Below, in pieces: positions 1 through 7,613 of a stretch of DNA of 22,358 nt (the stretch's first letter is position 1; the number at the start of each line of letters is the position of its first letter). The position numbers and the translations under genes are program-made. The notes beneath the pieces were generated by a model. The model had not been told where the DNA came from and did not search any database. It worked only from the letters and a program-made list of their open reading frames with translations. This DNA comes from JBKHBQ01 sp046542305 (GTDB taxonomy: Bacteria > Bacteroidota > Bacteroidia > Bacteroidales > 4484-276): NCBI GenBank assembly GCA_046542305.1, contig JBKHBQ010000032.1, forward strand, positions 1-22,358, in the 5' to 3' direction.

Positions 1-2118
1 ACCGCTTTCGACCTGGCAGTGGAGGCACATAAGGATATGCGCCGCCGTTCGCGCGAGCCCTATGTTTATCATCCCCTCGAGGTTGCTGCCATCTGCGCCA
101 AGGATATGAGGCTCGATGCAACTTCTATCGCCTGTGCCTTGCTTCACGATGTTGTGGAGGATACCGAATATACCCTCGAAGATATCGAACGGATGTTCAA
201 TCCGCAGGTGGCGATGATCATCGGCGGGCTTACAAAAATGAAAGGGATTTTCGATGACGGCACCCGGTCCATTCAGGCCGAATATTTTAAACGGATGATC
301 CTGGCACTGGCCGAGGACATGCGGGTGATCCTTATCAAACTTGCCGACAGGCTGCACAACATGCGCACGCTGCATCACCTGCCGCGCGAAAAACAACTGA
401 AGATCGCCTCCGAAACTCTCGTGCTCTACGCCCCCCTGGCTTACCGCATGGGGTTGTACAATATCAAAACCGAACTCGAGGACCTGTCGCTGAAATACAC
501 CGAACCCGAGGTTTACGATCATATCCGTTCTCAGCTCGATCAATCCGCAAAGGATCGCGACAGATTCATCAACAGGTTTATCTATCCTGTAAAAAATATC
601 CTGGCCAAGCACGAGATCCCCTACATGATTCACGTGCGGACCAAATCCATCTACTCCATCTGGCAGAAGATGCAACGGCAGAACATTCCTTTTGAGGATG
701 TGTATGATATTTTTGCCGTACGGATCGTCATCGACACACCTACGGAAACAGAAAAGCTGGACTGCTGGAAAGTTTACTCGCTCATCACCGATGTATACAA
801 GCCTAAGCACGATCGTGTGCGCGACTGGATTTCGATTCCAAAGGCAAACGGTTATGAAGCGCTTCACCTTACTGTGATGAGCCATCTGGGGAAATGGGTG
901 GAAATACAAATCCGTTCCAAACGCATGCACGAGATTGCTGAATCGGGTTTCGCCTCCCACCATCATTACAAGCATATGCCTGATGAGGGCAAGGCCATCG
1001 AAGAGTGGCTGGCAAGGATCAGGGAACAATTTCAGAGCCCCGATAACGATGCGCTGAGTTTTATCGACGATTTCAAACTCGACCTGTACTCTGAAGAGAT
1101 TTACACCTTCACGCCAAAGGGTGATATGCGCAAACTGCCGGTGGGCGCCACGGCCCTCGATTTTGCCTATAACATTCATACTGAAATTGGCCGTCACAGT
1201 ATCGGAGCCAAGGTAAACCTGACACTTGTGCCACTGAAGCATACCCTGAAAAGCGGCGATCAGGTGGAGATTATCACCTCCAAAGTACAGCGGCCCCAAT
1301 CCGAATGGCTCGATTACGTGGTGACCGCAAGAGCAAAAAATTATATCAAGGAAGCCCTCAAAACTGAAAAGAAAAAGCACTACAAGCAGGGAAAAGATTT
1401 GCTCAAACGTTATTTTAGTGAAATCGGAATCGATTACAACAAGCAGAATGTACGGCAGTTTCAGGAATACACAGGATTCAACAGCATTATCGATCTCTAC
1501 TACGAAATTGCCGTAAAGAATATCGGCCTGAAGGATTTAAAAAACTGCTGCCAGAAATCCGACAAGGCGCCCTGGTTCAATGCGCTCATCCCGTTTACCC
1601 GCCAGAAAGGAAATAACAACAGCAATACACTCGATTCAGCCATTGCAGATCGCATTCGCAACAAGCCCGAGGAAGTGCTGCTCGGCGAAAAGATAGATAT
1701 AGAATACCAGGTGGCCAATTGCTGTAATCCCATTCCCGGCGATGATGTTATCGGCATCATCACCCCGAGTAAACCCATCATGGTTCACCGGGTAAATTGC
1801 AAGATAGGGCAGGACCTGATGTCGAGCTTTGGCAACCGCATTGTAAAAGCCAAATGGAACAAAAAAGATCCGATCCTTTTTTTGGCAGGCCTCCAGTTTA
1901 CCGGTATCGACAAAGTCGGATTCATCTATCAGCTTACTGACATTATTTCAAACAAATACGCGCTTAAAATCAGGTCGTTCAACCTCACCAGCAGTAACGA
2001 GGTGACCGAAGGAAGAATTATGCTTTACGTGCACGATACCAAAAACCTCAACGACCTGATCGGAGAAATAAAAAAGATTAAGGAAATCAAGAAAATCAGC
2101 AGGATGAATCCTGTGTAG
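1..2118 (+). CDS. rel: Bifunctional (p)ppGpp synthetase/hydrolase, Rel/SpoT family (5' end outside window)
   Basis: Long RSH protein that makes and degrades the stringent-response alarmone (p)ppGpp in the cytoplasm. The frame is open to base 1, and the family's HD domain is already under way there, so the GTG at 19 is not the start and the N-terminus is missing. Domains in order: HD hydrolase (HPLEVA, then LLHDVVEDT, later LADRLHNMRTL), synthetase (RTKSIYSIWQKM, then PKANGYEALHLTV and VEIQIRSKRMHEIAE), TGS (IYTFTPKGDMRKLPVGATA), a zinc-finger/RIS-like segment (ANCCNPIPGDDVIG) and a C-terminal ACT domain. The charge-discriminating motif at 814-825 reads RVRD, the basic RxKD-like form of bifunctional Rel/SpoT rather than the acidic form of synthetase-only RelA. 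Both activities therefore look intact. About 705 codons are visible; family members usually have 730-750. The Fur-like gene follows 129 bp downstream on the same strand. Confidence 0.95.
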   Translation, partial: TAFDLAVEAHKDMRRRSREPYVYHPLEVAAICAKDMRLDATSIACALLHDVVEDTEYTLEDIERMFNPQVAMIIGGLTKMKGIFDDGTRSIQAEYFKRMILALAEDMRVILIKLADRLHNMRTLHHLPREKQLKIASETLVLYAPLAYRMGLYNIKTELEDLSLKYTEPEVYDHIRSQLDQSAKDRDRFINRFIYPVKNILAKHEIPYMIHVRTKSIYSIWQKMQRQNIPFEDVYDIFAVRIVIDTPTETEKLDCWKVYSLITDVYKPKHDRVRDWISIPKANGYEALHLTVMSHLGKWVEIQIRSKRMHEIAESGFASHHHYKHMPDEGKAIEEWLARIREQFQSPDNDALSFIDDFKLDLYSEEIYTFTPKGDMRKLPVGATALDFAYNIHTEIGRHSIGAKVNLTLVPLKHTLKSGDQVEIITSKVQRPQSEWLDYVVTARAKNYIKEALKTEKKKHYKQGKDLLKRYFSEIGIDYNKQNVRQFQEYTGFNSIIDLYYEIAVKNIGLKDLKNCCQKSDKAPWFNALIPFTRQKGNNNSNTLDSAIADRIRNKPEEVLLGEKIDIEYQVANCCNPIPGDDVIGIITPSKPIMVHRVNCKIGQDLMSSFGNRIVKAKWNKKDPILFLAGLQFTGIDKVGFIYQLTDIISNKYALKIRSFNLTSSNEVTEGRIMLYVHDTKNLNDLIGEIKKIKEIKKISRMNPV

Positions 2119-2167
2119 GGTTCCCTATTTTTTTTTTCATAATTCGTACGGTTTCATCTAAAAAACA

Positions 2168-2175
2168 TATTTTTG
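2168..2175 (+). promoter_or_regulatory. Putative Bacteroidota -7 box for the Fur-like gene
   Basis: TATTTTTG matches the TAnnTTTG -7 consensus. It lies 72 bp before the ATG of the Fur-like gene in an AT-rich 129-bp gap. No good -33 TTG is seen at the usual spacing, so this is a tentative call. Confidence 0.35.
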
Positions 2176-2247
2176 TACCGATTCTATTTTTATTTATACT
2201 AAATAGTTTTTTTGATTTTTAATTTTGGGGCAAAATTTTTGAAGGCA

Positions 2248-2727
2248 ATGAAAGATAATCAGGACTCGTTTGATGCTGTTAAGAAGATTTTTACCGAATA
2301 TCTTGAAGGTAAGGGGCATAGGAAAACTCCGGAGCGCTACACTATTCTGAAAGAGATTTATGCCACCGAAGGTCATTTCGACATCGAATCGCTGTACATC
2401 AGGATGAAAAACAACAAATACAGGGTTAGCAGAGCTACCTTGTACAACACCATAGAATTGCTGCTCGACTGCAACCTGGTGACTAAACATCAGTTTGGAA
2501 ATAATTGCGCGCAATTCGAGCGCTCGTTCAAGTTTAAAAAACACGACCATTTTATCTGCCTCGACAGCGGAGAGGTTAAAGAGTTTTACGATTCCCGCAT
2601 TAACCAAATCAAGGAATACGTGGAAAAAGAACTCGGTGTAAAAATCACGCATCACTCACTTACATTTTACGGAAATTGTAATGGTCAGAACGTAAAGCAG
2701 AAAGAATCCAGTCAGGAGAAAAAATAA
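2248..2727 (+). CDS. Fur-family transcriptional regulator with altered structural zinc site
   Basis: A 159-residue protein with the Fur/PerR/Zur layout: an N-terminal winged helix (HRKTPERYTILKEIY, then SRATLYNTIELLLDCNLV as the recognition region) and a C-terminal metal/dimer domain with the HDHFIC signature at residues 99-104. The ATG at 2248 is chosen because it gives the normal family N-terminus; upstream the frame extends only to a TTG. In typical Fur proteins two CxxC pairs hold a structural zinc. Here only the first cysteine of each is kept: CLDS at 104-107 and CNGQ at 144-147. The HDH motif and H43 remain, so a regulatory metal site may persist. It sits between rel and purA on the same strand. 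Which metal or regulon it serves cannot be told from the sequence. Confidence 0.9.
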   Translation: MKDNQDSFDAVKKIFTEYLEGKGHRKTPERYTILKEIYATEGHFDIESLYIRMKNNKYRVSRATLYNTIELLLDCNLVTKHQFGNNCAQFERSFKFKKHDHFICLDSGEVKEFYDSRINQIKEYVEKELGVKITHHSLTFYGNCNGQNVKQKESSQEKK

Positions 2728-2759
2728 ATGACCTGATCTTCGAATGAAGATTAAAAGTG

Positions 2760-2767
2760 TAAATTTG
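2760..2767 (+). promoter_or_regulatory. Putative -7 promoter box upstream of purA
   Basis: TAAATTTG is an exact TAnnTTTG match located 69 bp before the purA ATG. A transcript starting 4-7 bp downstream would begin inside the first arm of the inverted repeat at 2769-2811. The position also argues against the in-frame ATG at 2744 as the purA start. No clear -33 element is visible. Confidence 0.45.
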
Positions 2768-2768
2768 T

Positions 2769-2828
2769 TATGCAAAGCCAGTCGCAGAAAAGCGTCAAAA
2801 GGCTTTGCATATTTATTTTTTTTGACGC
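2769..2828 (+). promoter_or_regulatory. Structured purA leader: 11-bp hairpin plus overlapping 9-bp helix (possible pseudoknot or terminator)
   Basis: TATGCAAAGCC (2769-2779) is the perfect complement of GGCTTTGCATA (2801-2811), followed by a T-rich run, so it resembles an intrinsic terminator. In addition, GCGTCAAAA in the loop (2792-2800) is the perfect complement of TTTTGACGC (2820-2828), which ends 8 nt before the purA ATG. The two helices interleave as an H-type pseudoknot with no linker at 2800/2801, a 12-nt first loop and an 8-nt last loop. It may simply terminate the Fur-like gene, or it may control purA. The base pairing is seen directly; the function is inferred. Confidence 0.5.
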
Positions 2829-2836
2829 CAAAGAAA

Positions 2837-4132
2837 ATGAGTGAAATGAAGATTGACGTGATCCTGGGGCTCCAATGGGGCGACGAAGGCAAGGGGAAAA
2901 TCGTGGACGTACTCTCGCCAGATTATGACATCATTGCACGGTTTCAGGGAGGCCCCAACGCCGGACATACCATCGAATTCGACGGCCTGAAATTTATCCT
3001 TCACACCATCCCCTCCGGAATTTTCAACAGGGAAAAAACCAATATCATTGGCAATGGAGTAATCATCGATCCATACGTTTTCAGCCGAGAGGTGGCACAA
3101 CTCAATTCCAAAAACATTCATCCCGAGGAAAATCTGCTGATTTCAAAAAAGTCTCACCTGATCCTGCCTTCGCACCGGCTGCTGGATGCTGTTTATGAAA
3201 TGTCGAAAGGAAACCGTAAGATCGGCTCCACACTGAAAGGCATCGGCCCGACCTATACCGATAAAGTGGCCAGACTGGGCCTGCGAATCGGAGAGATCGT
3301 AAGCGGAACGTTTAAGGAAAAATATCAAGCCCTAAAAACGCAGCACTTCAAAATCATCGGTACCTTTCCTTACGACACAGACGAAATAAAAATCGACGGG
3401 CTGGGCTTTGAAGAATACGAAAGCCGCTGGTTTGAAGCCATCGACCTGATAAAAAAATTCCGTCTCATCGATTCGGAGCATTACCTCAATACCTGCCTGA
3501 AAGCGGGCAAATCCATTCTTGCCGAAGGAGCGCAAGGTACCCTGCTCGACATCGACTTCGGCTCGTATCCGTTCGTAACCTCTTCCAATACCGTTTGCGC
3601 AGGCGTATGTTCCGGCCTCGGGGTGGCTCCTTCAAAAATCGGCAGGGTGTACGGCGTGTTCAAAGCATACTGCACACGTGTGGGCAGCGGTCCGTTTCCC
3701 ACCGAGCTTTTCGATGAAAACGGCAATCTCATGCGCGACCAGGGACATGAATACGGCTCAACCACCGGACGCCCGCGCCGCTGTGGCTGGCTCGACCTCG
3801 TTGCCCTCAATTATGCCATCATGCTCAATGGGGTAACCGACCTGGTGATGACCAAGGGCGACGTGCTCAGCCCCTTCGGCGAAATCCTGGTTAGCACCGC
3901 CTACCAATTGGAAAATCAACAGATTGATTACATTCCATACGAAGATCAGCAGGTAAGCCCCGTTTACACCGGCTTGAAAGGCTGGCAAACCGACATCGGA
4001 AACATCCTGAAGAAGGAAGAATTCCCGGAGGCGCTATCCTCGTACGTGGATTATATCGAAAAGCAAACGGGCACACCCATTTCAATCCTCTCGGTAGGAC
4101 CCGACAGGAGCCAGACCATTCTGATGAAGTGA
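2837..4132 (+). CDS. purA: Adenylosuccinate synthetase
   Basis: Catalyses IMP + aspartate + GTP to adenylosuccinate, the first committed step from IMP to AMP, in the cytoplasm. At 431 residues it matches the usual length of about 430. Diagnostic motifs: GLQWGDEGKGKIVD with catalytic D16, NAGHT with H44, AEGAQGTLLDIDFGSYPFVT, TRVGSGPFPTE, YGSTTGRPRRCGWLD and ILSVGPDRSQ near the C-terminus. The frame continues upstream to 2744, but those 31 codons match no PurA N-terminus and overlap the promoter-like box and hairpin, so ATG 2837 is preferred (ATG 2846 is also possible). The stop lies one base from the nadD stop on the other strand. (p)ppGpp inhibits PurA in several bacteria, so the nearby rel gene is a plausible functional link. 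Confidence 0.97.
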   Translation: MSEMKIDVILGLQWGDEGKGKIVDVLSPDYDIIARFQGGPNAGHTIEFDGLKFILHTIPSGIFNREKTNIIGNGVIIDPYVFSREVAQLNSKNIHPEENLLISKKSHLILPSHRLLDAVYEMSKGNRKIGSTLKGIGPTYTDKVARLGLRIGEIVSGTFKEKYQALKTQHFKIIGTFPYDTDEIKIDGLGFEEYESRWFEAIDLIKKFRLIDSEHYLNTCLKAGKSILAEGAQGTLLDIDFGSYPFVTSSNTVCAGVCSGLGVAPSKIGRVYGVFKAYCTRVGSGPFPTELFDENGNLMRDQGHEYGSTTGRPRRCGWLDLVALNYAIMLNGVTDLVMTKGDVLSPFGEILVSTAYQLENQQIDYIPYEDQQVSPVYTGLKGWQTDIGNILKKEEFPEALSSYVDYIEKQTGTPISILSVGPDRSQTILMK

Positions 4133-4133
4133 C

Positions 4134-4730
4134 CTATTTTTTGTAGAAATGCATTTCGCGGATGTACTGCCAAACCTTTGGCGGCAGCATATATTGTACA
4201 TCTTTTCCTTCGGCAATGGCTTTGCGGATAAAACTCGAGGAGATCTGCATGAGCGGCGCATCAAAAATTCTGATGTGCGGATGCCCGGCATAGGTTCCCG
4301 GATCGTAGCCCGGACGGTTGTAGATGTAGAACCGGTAATCCTCGAGCAATACCCGGTAGTTTTTCCATTTGTGCAGCGAAGGAAGAATATCGGTGCCGCC
4401 GATCATGATCAACTCCCTGGAAGGGTACTTCTCTGAAAGATAGGTCAGGGTGTCGATGGTATACGAAGGCCGGGGCATCCTGAACTCAATGTCGATGGCC
4501 CTGAACAGCGGATCATCTTCGATGGCCGTCTTTACGAGCATCAGCCGGTGATGATCGGCCAACAGCGAGTTTTTCTCCTTCAGCGGATTTTGCGGCGAAA
4601 TCACAAACCAAACTTCATCCAGATCACTGAATTCGCGCATAAAGGCGGCAATGATCAAATGCCCGATATGAACCGGATTGAAGGAGCCGAAAAATAGCCC
4701 GGTTTTTTTTCTTTCCTGATTGCTGTTCAT
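4134..4730 (-). CDS. nadD: Nicotinate-nucleotide adenylyltransferase
   Basis: Converts nicotinate mononucleotide and ATP to deamido-NAD in NAD biosynthesis. The 198-residue protein has the nucleotidyltransferase fold signature GLFFGSFNPVHIGHL, with the HxGH motif at residues 21-24, the NadD-type PQNPLK loop, and the C-terminal ISSSFIRK motif (163-170, the family's ISST/S-x-IR element). The ATG at 4730 gives a normal N-terminus. Its 3' end converges on purA with a single base between stop codons. In many Bacteroidota genomes I recall yicC-gmk-nadD as neighbours. Here nadD is separated from gmk by the cyclase and by a small opposing ORF, so it probably uses its own promoter in 4731-4883, although I see no exact TAnnTTTG there. 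Confidence 0.95.
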   Translation of the reverse strand: MNSNQERKKTGLFFGSFNPVHIGHLIIAAFMREFSDLDEVWFVISPQNPLKEKNSLLADHHRLMLVKTAIEDDPLFRAIDIEFRMPRPSYTIDTLTYLSEKYPSRELIMIGGTDILPSLHKWKNYRVLLEDYRFYIYNRPGYDPGTYAGHPHIRIFDAPLMQISSSFIRKAIAEGKDVQYMLPPKVWQYIREMHFYKK

Positions 4731-4883
4731 TTTCTTGCTGTTTCAACCTGCCTCACAAAGACTTCATAACAAAACTCGCTCAAAATCGTTTTATTTAGAG
4801 AGCATGCTAAAATAAAGCATTTTTTTCTGAACTATGAAAACGGATTACCCCCATTAAAATGTAAACCACTAAAACTACTAATT

Positions 4884-5087
4884 ATGTTTACGAAAAGCGA
4901 AAAAACAGTGAATCAGCTTCTGGAGTTCATCTCAGAAAAATACTCCGCCGAAGAGATCAGAAAGAATAAATACCTGAATTCCCTATGGGATAAATTATTG
5001 GAAATTAAAGTAAAAACCATCAACGGGGGTAAGGTGTTGATTACCAATACGCGGGAGATCATGTCGCGGATGCAGCCCAATGCATGA
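4884..5087 (+). CDS. Small hypothetical protein, 67 residues
   Basis: Not recognised. The predicted protein is charged and probably largely helical in its first half (MFTKSEKTVNQLLEFISEKY), with a short GGKVLITNTREI stretch that may be a beta strand. It has no signal peptide, membrane segment, or Cys/His cluster. It has its own 153-bp upstream gap and is bounded exactly: its TGA at 5085-5087 abuts the cyclase stop on the opposite strand with no base between. Codon use looks like that of the surrounding genes. No promoter box or strong ribosome binding site is visible. It is likely a real gene because the whole gap fits it, but this is not proven. Confidence 0.55.
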   Translation: MFTKSEKTVNQLLEFISEKYSAEEIRKNKYLNSLWDKLLEIKVKTINGGKVLITNTREIMSRMQPNA

Positions 5088-6143
5088 TCAGGACTGATAG
5101 GTCTGCAGAAGTTTTTTAACACGCCGGATAAATAAATAGGAGCCGGAGATAAAAACGTTGTTACCATCGATTGACACCCGCATTTTCTGGGTTCCCCACA
5201 CCATGAAATTGTACATTGTGGGCTTAAATATTAGTTCATCACCCTTTTTAACAGGTTCCTTAAAACCGGCTTTCATGATAAGAAAGTTCAGCGCCTTGTC
5301 AACTCCCCTTACATCTTCGAAACGGACGCGCACGGCATCGCGGACAATGATCAGCGTGATTGCAGCCAGAAAGAACAGGTTGCTGAGTAAAAACCATGTT
5401 TTTTGCGAGAGGTAAACGATCACTTCATTCATCGTGTCGCCGCTGGTGTTCATCATTATATTTACGGTGATGAAATCGAAGATGAAAATAAGGGCCACGG
5501 CAATAATGATGGCATCCATCAGCGAAAGTTTTTCGGGTGGAATGCGTACCATGTTTTTTATGGTAAAATTGGTTGAAGTTTTTACCGGCCCCGGATTGGC
5601 AGGTAACGGAAATTCATCGGGATACACCGATTCCGACAGGTACACTGTGTAGCGGTCGGCAATGTTTTTCAGTTCAACATTTCCGGCCCTGGTTATTTTG
5701 CGGTCTATCTGGCTGCGGATGGAGGCATAAGCGGCTTGCGACAGGCAGGTACTTCCGGGTACGGCAATCTGCTGAAGGCGGGCGGCAATATTCACTCCAT
5801 CTCCCAGCAAATCATTTTCTTTTACCACCACATCACCGATATGAATGCCGATGCGCAGGATCAGTCGCTGGCCGGTTTCGCGGTTTTCGTTAAATTCCTT
5901 AAGCCGGTCGTGGATTTTGGTGGCGGCATTCCAGGCGTCGAGCGTGGAGCGGAATTCAACCAGCAATGCGTCGCCAATCCGCTTGATGATCAGTCCGTTC
6001 CAATTTTGTATGATCCCGGAAGTAATGCGGTTATGTGCTTCAAGCAGGCGGAAAGTCATTTGTTCGTTGTTATTCATCAATTTGGAATAACCGTAAATAT
6101 CCGTAAACATCACCGTAGTCAGACGGCGTTCTGATTCCTGCAT
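5088..6143 (-). CDS. Class III adenylate cyclase with C-terminal membrane region
   Basis: Predicted to make cAMP from ATP. The N-terminal cyclase homology domain (about residues 5-170) has both metal-binding aspartates (TDIYGYS D15; KRIGDALLVEF D58), lysine K54 and aspartate D115 (GDGVNIAARLQ) in the adenine-specifying positions, and N118 and R122 for transition-state binding, so the active site appears complete. Two hydrophobic segments (about 208-230 and 248-268) follow, then a basic-to-polar domain of about 80 residues that I do not recognise. Catalytic-first, membrane-second is a less common order than sensor-then-cyclase. It starts 3 bp after the gmk stop, so it is probably the third gene of the yicC-gmk operon. 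No cAMP receptor is in the window. Guanylate specificity is unlikely given K/D. Confidence 0.88.
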   Translation of the reverse strand: MQESERRLTTVMFTDIYGYSKLMNNNEQMTFRLLEAHNRITSGIIQNWNGLIIKRIGDALLVEFRSTLDAWNAATKIHDRLKEFNENRETGQRLILRIGIHIGDVVVKENDLLGDGVNIAARLQQIAVPGSTCLSQAAYASIRSQIDRKITRAGNVELKNIADRYTVYLSESVYPDEFPLPANPGPVKTSTNFTIKNMVRIPPEKLSLMDAIIIAVALIFIFDFITVNIMMNTSGDTMNEVIVYLSQKTWFLLSNLFFLAAITLIIVRDAVRVRFEDVRGVDKALNFLIMKAGFKEPVKKGDELIFKPTMYNFMVWGTQKMRVSIDGNNVFISGSYLFIRRVKKLLQTYQS

Positions 6144-6146
6144 AGC

Positions 6147-6722
6147 TTATGGGTTTTCTGCCAGAAAATCACTGACTGTTTTTTGAGTTTTTTCGATGGC
6201 GATTTCCAGGTTATCGTTAACAATGATGTGGTCGAAAAGTTTTGCAAAAGTCATCTCGTAAGCTGCCTTGGCCAGTCGCTCGCGGATGGTTTCCTCACCG
6301 TCCGTCGACCGGTTTCTGAGCCTTTTCTCCAGCTCTTCCACCGAGGGTGCTTTAATAAACAGCGCCAGACACCGGTCGCCAAACTGGTTTTTTATGTTCA
6401 ATCCGCCTTTTACATCCACGTCGAAGATCACGTGGCGGCCCTGCTGCCAGATGCGTTCCACTTCCGATTTCAGGGTTCCGTAGTAGTGGCCGTTGTACAC
6501 TTCTTCCCATTCCACAAATGCGTCTTCATCAATTTTTTTTCTGAAATCTTCTTTTCCCAAAAAATAATAATCGATCCCGTCCTTTTCGTTGTTTCGAGGG
6601 GGGCGGCTGCATGCCGAAATAGAAAAACTCACCCTGGGATTGGCTTCAAGTATGGCTTTTACAATGGTTGTTTTACCTGATCCGGAGGGAGCTGATACGA
6701 CGATCATCTTGCCATTCATCAT
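6147..6722 (-). CDS. gmk: Guanylate kinase
   Basis: Phosphorylates GMP to GDP with ATP, feeding GTP and thereby (p)ppGpp synthesis. The 191-residue protein is of normal length, with P-loop APSGSGKTT near residue 11, the GMP-binding stretch SACSRPPRNNEKDGIDYYFL, and VIFDVDVKGGLNIK. The start codon overlaps the yicC stop by one base (TAATG), which indicates translational coupling; a second ATG follows immediately. The cyclase gene lies 3 bp downstream. The arrangement yicC-gmk is common in bacteria. Confidence 0.97.
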   Translation of the reverse strand: MMNGKMIVVSAPSGSGKTTIVKAILEANPRVSFSISACSRPPRNNEKDGIDYYFLGKEDFRKKIDEDAFVEWEEVYNGHYYGTLKSEVERIWQQGRHVIFDVDVKGGLNIKNQFGDRCLALFIKAPSVEELEKRLRNRSTDGEETIRERLAKAAYEMTFAKLFDHIIVNDNLEIAIEKTQKTVSDFLAENP

Positions 6723-7597
6723 TAAAGAATATTAAAAAGTTGCTCCTTGATTTTTTCCAGTTCGTCCTTCATTTGCACCACCATCTTCTGGATGTTCGAA
6801 TCGGCAGCCTTCGAGCCGATGGTATTGATTTCGCGGCCGATTTCCTGGCTGATAAAATTGAGTTTTTTGCCATTTGAAGTATCATCGGCAAGGGTTTGCA
6901 AAAAATACTCGCAATGGTTTTTCAGCCTGACTTTTTCTTCAGTAATGTCTATTTTTTCGAGGTAATAAATAATTTCCTGTTCAAAACGGTTTTCGTCGAT
7001 ATGCTCGTCGTCGAAGGTGTTTTTCAGCTCTTTTCTGAATTTTTCGCGCAACCTGCCGATGCGTTCGCCTTCGAAGGGTGCGATTTCCTGAAGATATGTT
7101 TCGATCAGGCGGATGCGGTGCACAAAATCCGCCTCGAGTTTACTGCCTTCTTCCCGTCGTGATGCGTCGCATTTCGATATGGCCGACCTCAGGGTTTCCG
7201 ATACGCTTTGCCACTCTGATTCATCCAAGGTCATGGCAATGGGATGCAGCACATCTGGCAGTTTGAGGATGGTTGCGAGGATATCGCTGCCGGCATCGAG
7301 CTGCAGGTCATGTGCAAGCTGGCTGATGTCGTGATGGTATTTTTTGGCCAGTTCCCGGTTCAGCGTGTAATGTCCTGCACTCTCGGATTCGTCCAGGGTA
7401 ATGCTTAGCTCGATTTTTCCCCGCTCGAGATGCTGAAGAATGATCGAGCGCATTTCCAGCTCCTTTTCCTTGTAAATCTGTGGAATCCGGTTGATCAGGT
7501 CGAACTGCTTGCTGTTTAGTGTCTTTATTTCGATGGTGATCTTTTTGCCGCCGATTTCCGATTCGGCACGCCCATATCCGGTCATTGACTTAATCAT
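6722..7597 (-). CDS. yicC: YicC-family endoribonuclease
   Basis: A 291-residue member of the YicC/YloC family. E. coli YicC is reported to act as an endoribonuclease involved in small-RNA turnover; the biological role in this organism is inferred only. Hallmarks are the N-terminal MIKSMTGYGRAE, ERGKIELSI, and the C-terminal KLNFISQEIGREINTIGSKA signature, with a coiled-coil-rich middle. ATG 7597 gives the canonical MTGYGRA start. It is the first gene of a minus-strand operon with gmk (1-bp overlap) and the adenylate cyclase. An exact -7 box lies at 7614-7621. Confidence 0.93.
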   Translation of the reverse strand: MIKSMTGYGRAESEIGGKKITIEIKTLNSKQFDLINRIPQIYKEKELEMRSIILQHLERGKIELSITLDESESAGHYTLNRELAKKYHHDISQLAHDLQLDAGSDILATILKLPDVLHPIAMTLDESEWQSVSETLRSAISKCDASRREEGSKLEADFVHRIRLIETYLQEIAPFEGERIGRLREKFRKELKNTFDDEHIDENRFEQEIIYYLEKIDITEEKVRLKNHCEYFLQTLADDTSNGKKLNFISQEIGREINTIGSKAADSNIQKMVVQMKDELEKIKEQLFNIL

Positions 7598-7613
7598 ACA
7601 CAGAGTTTTTAAG

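Noticed and set aside
19..21. GTG at 19 as the start of the rel gene
   Set aside because: The frame is open upstream to base 1 and the HD domain is already under way, so the gene is truncated by the window edge.
2744..2836. In-frame N-terminal extension of PurA by 31 residues
   Set aside because: The residues match no PurA N-terminus, and the DNA holds a -7 box and an inverted repeat; ATG 2837 gives the normal family start and length.
4804..4826. Terminator-like ATGCT/AGCAT hairpin followed by T7
   Set aside because: Only five pairs with a weak stem, in a divergent promoter region where no transcript is expected to end.
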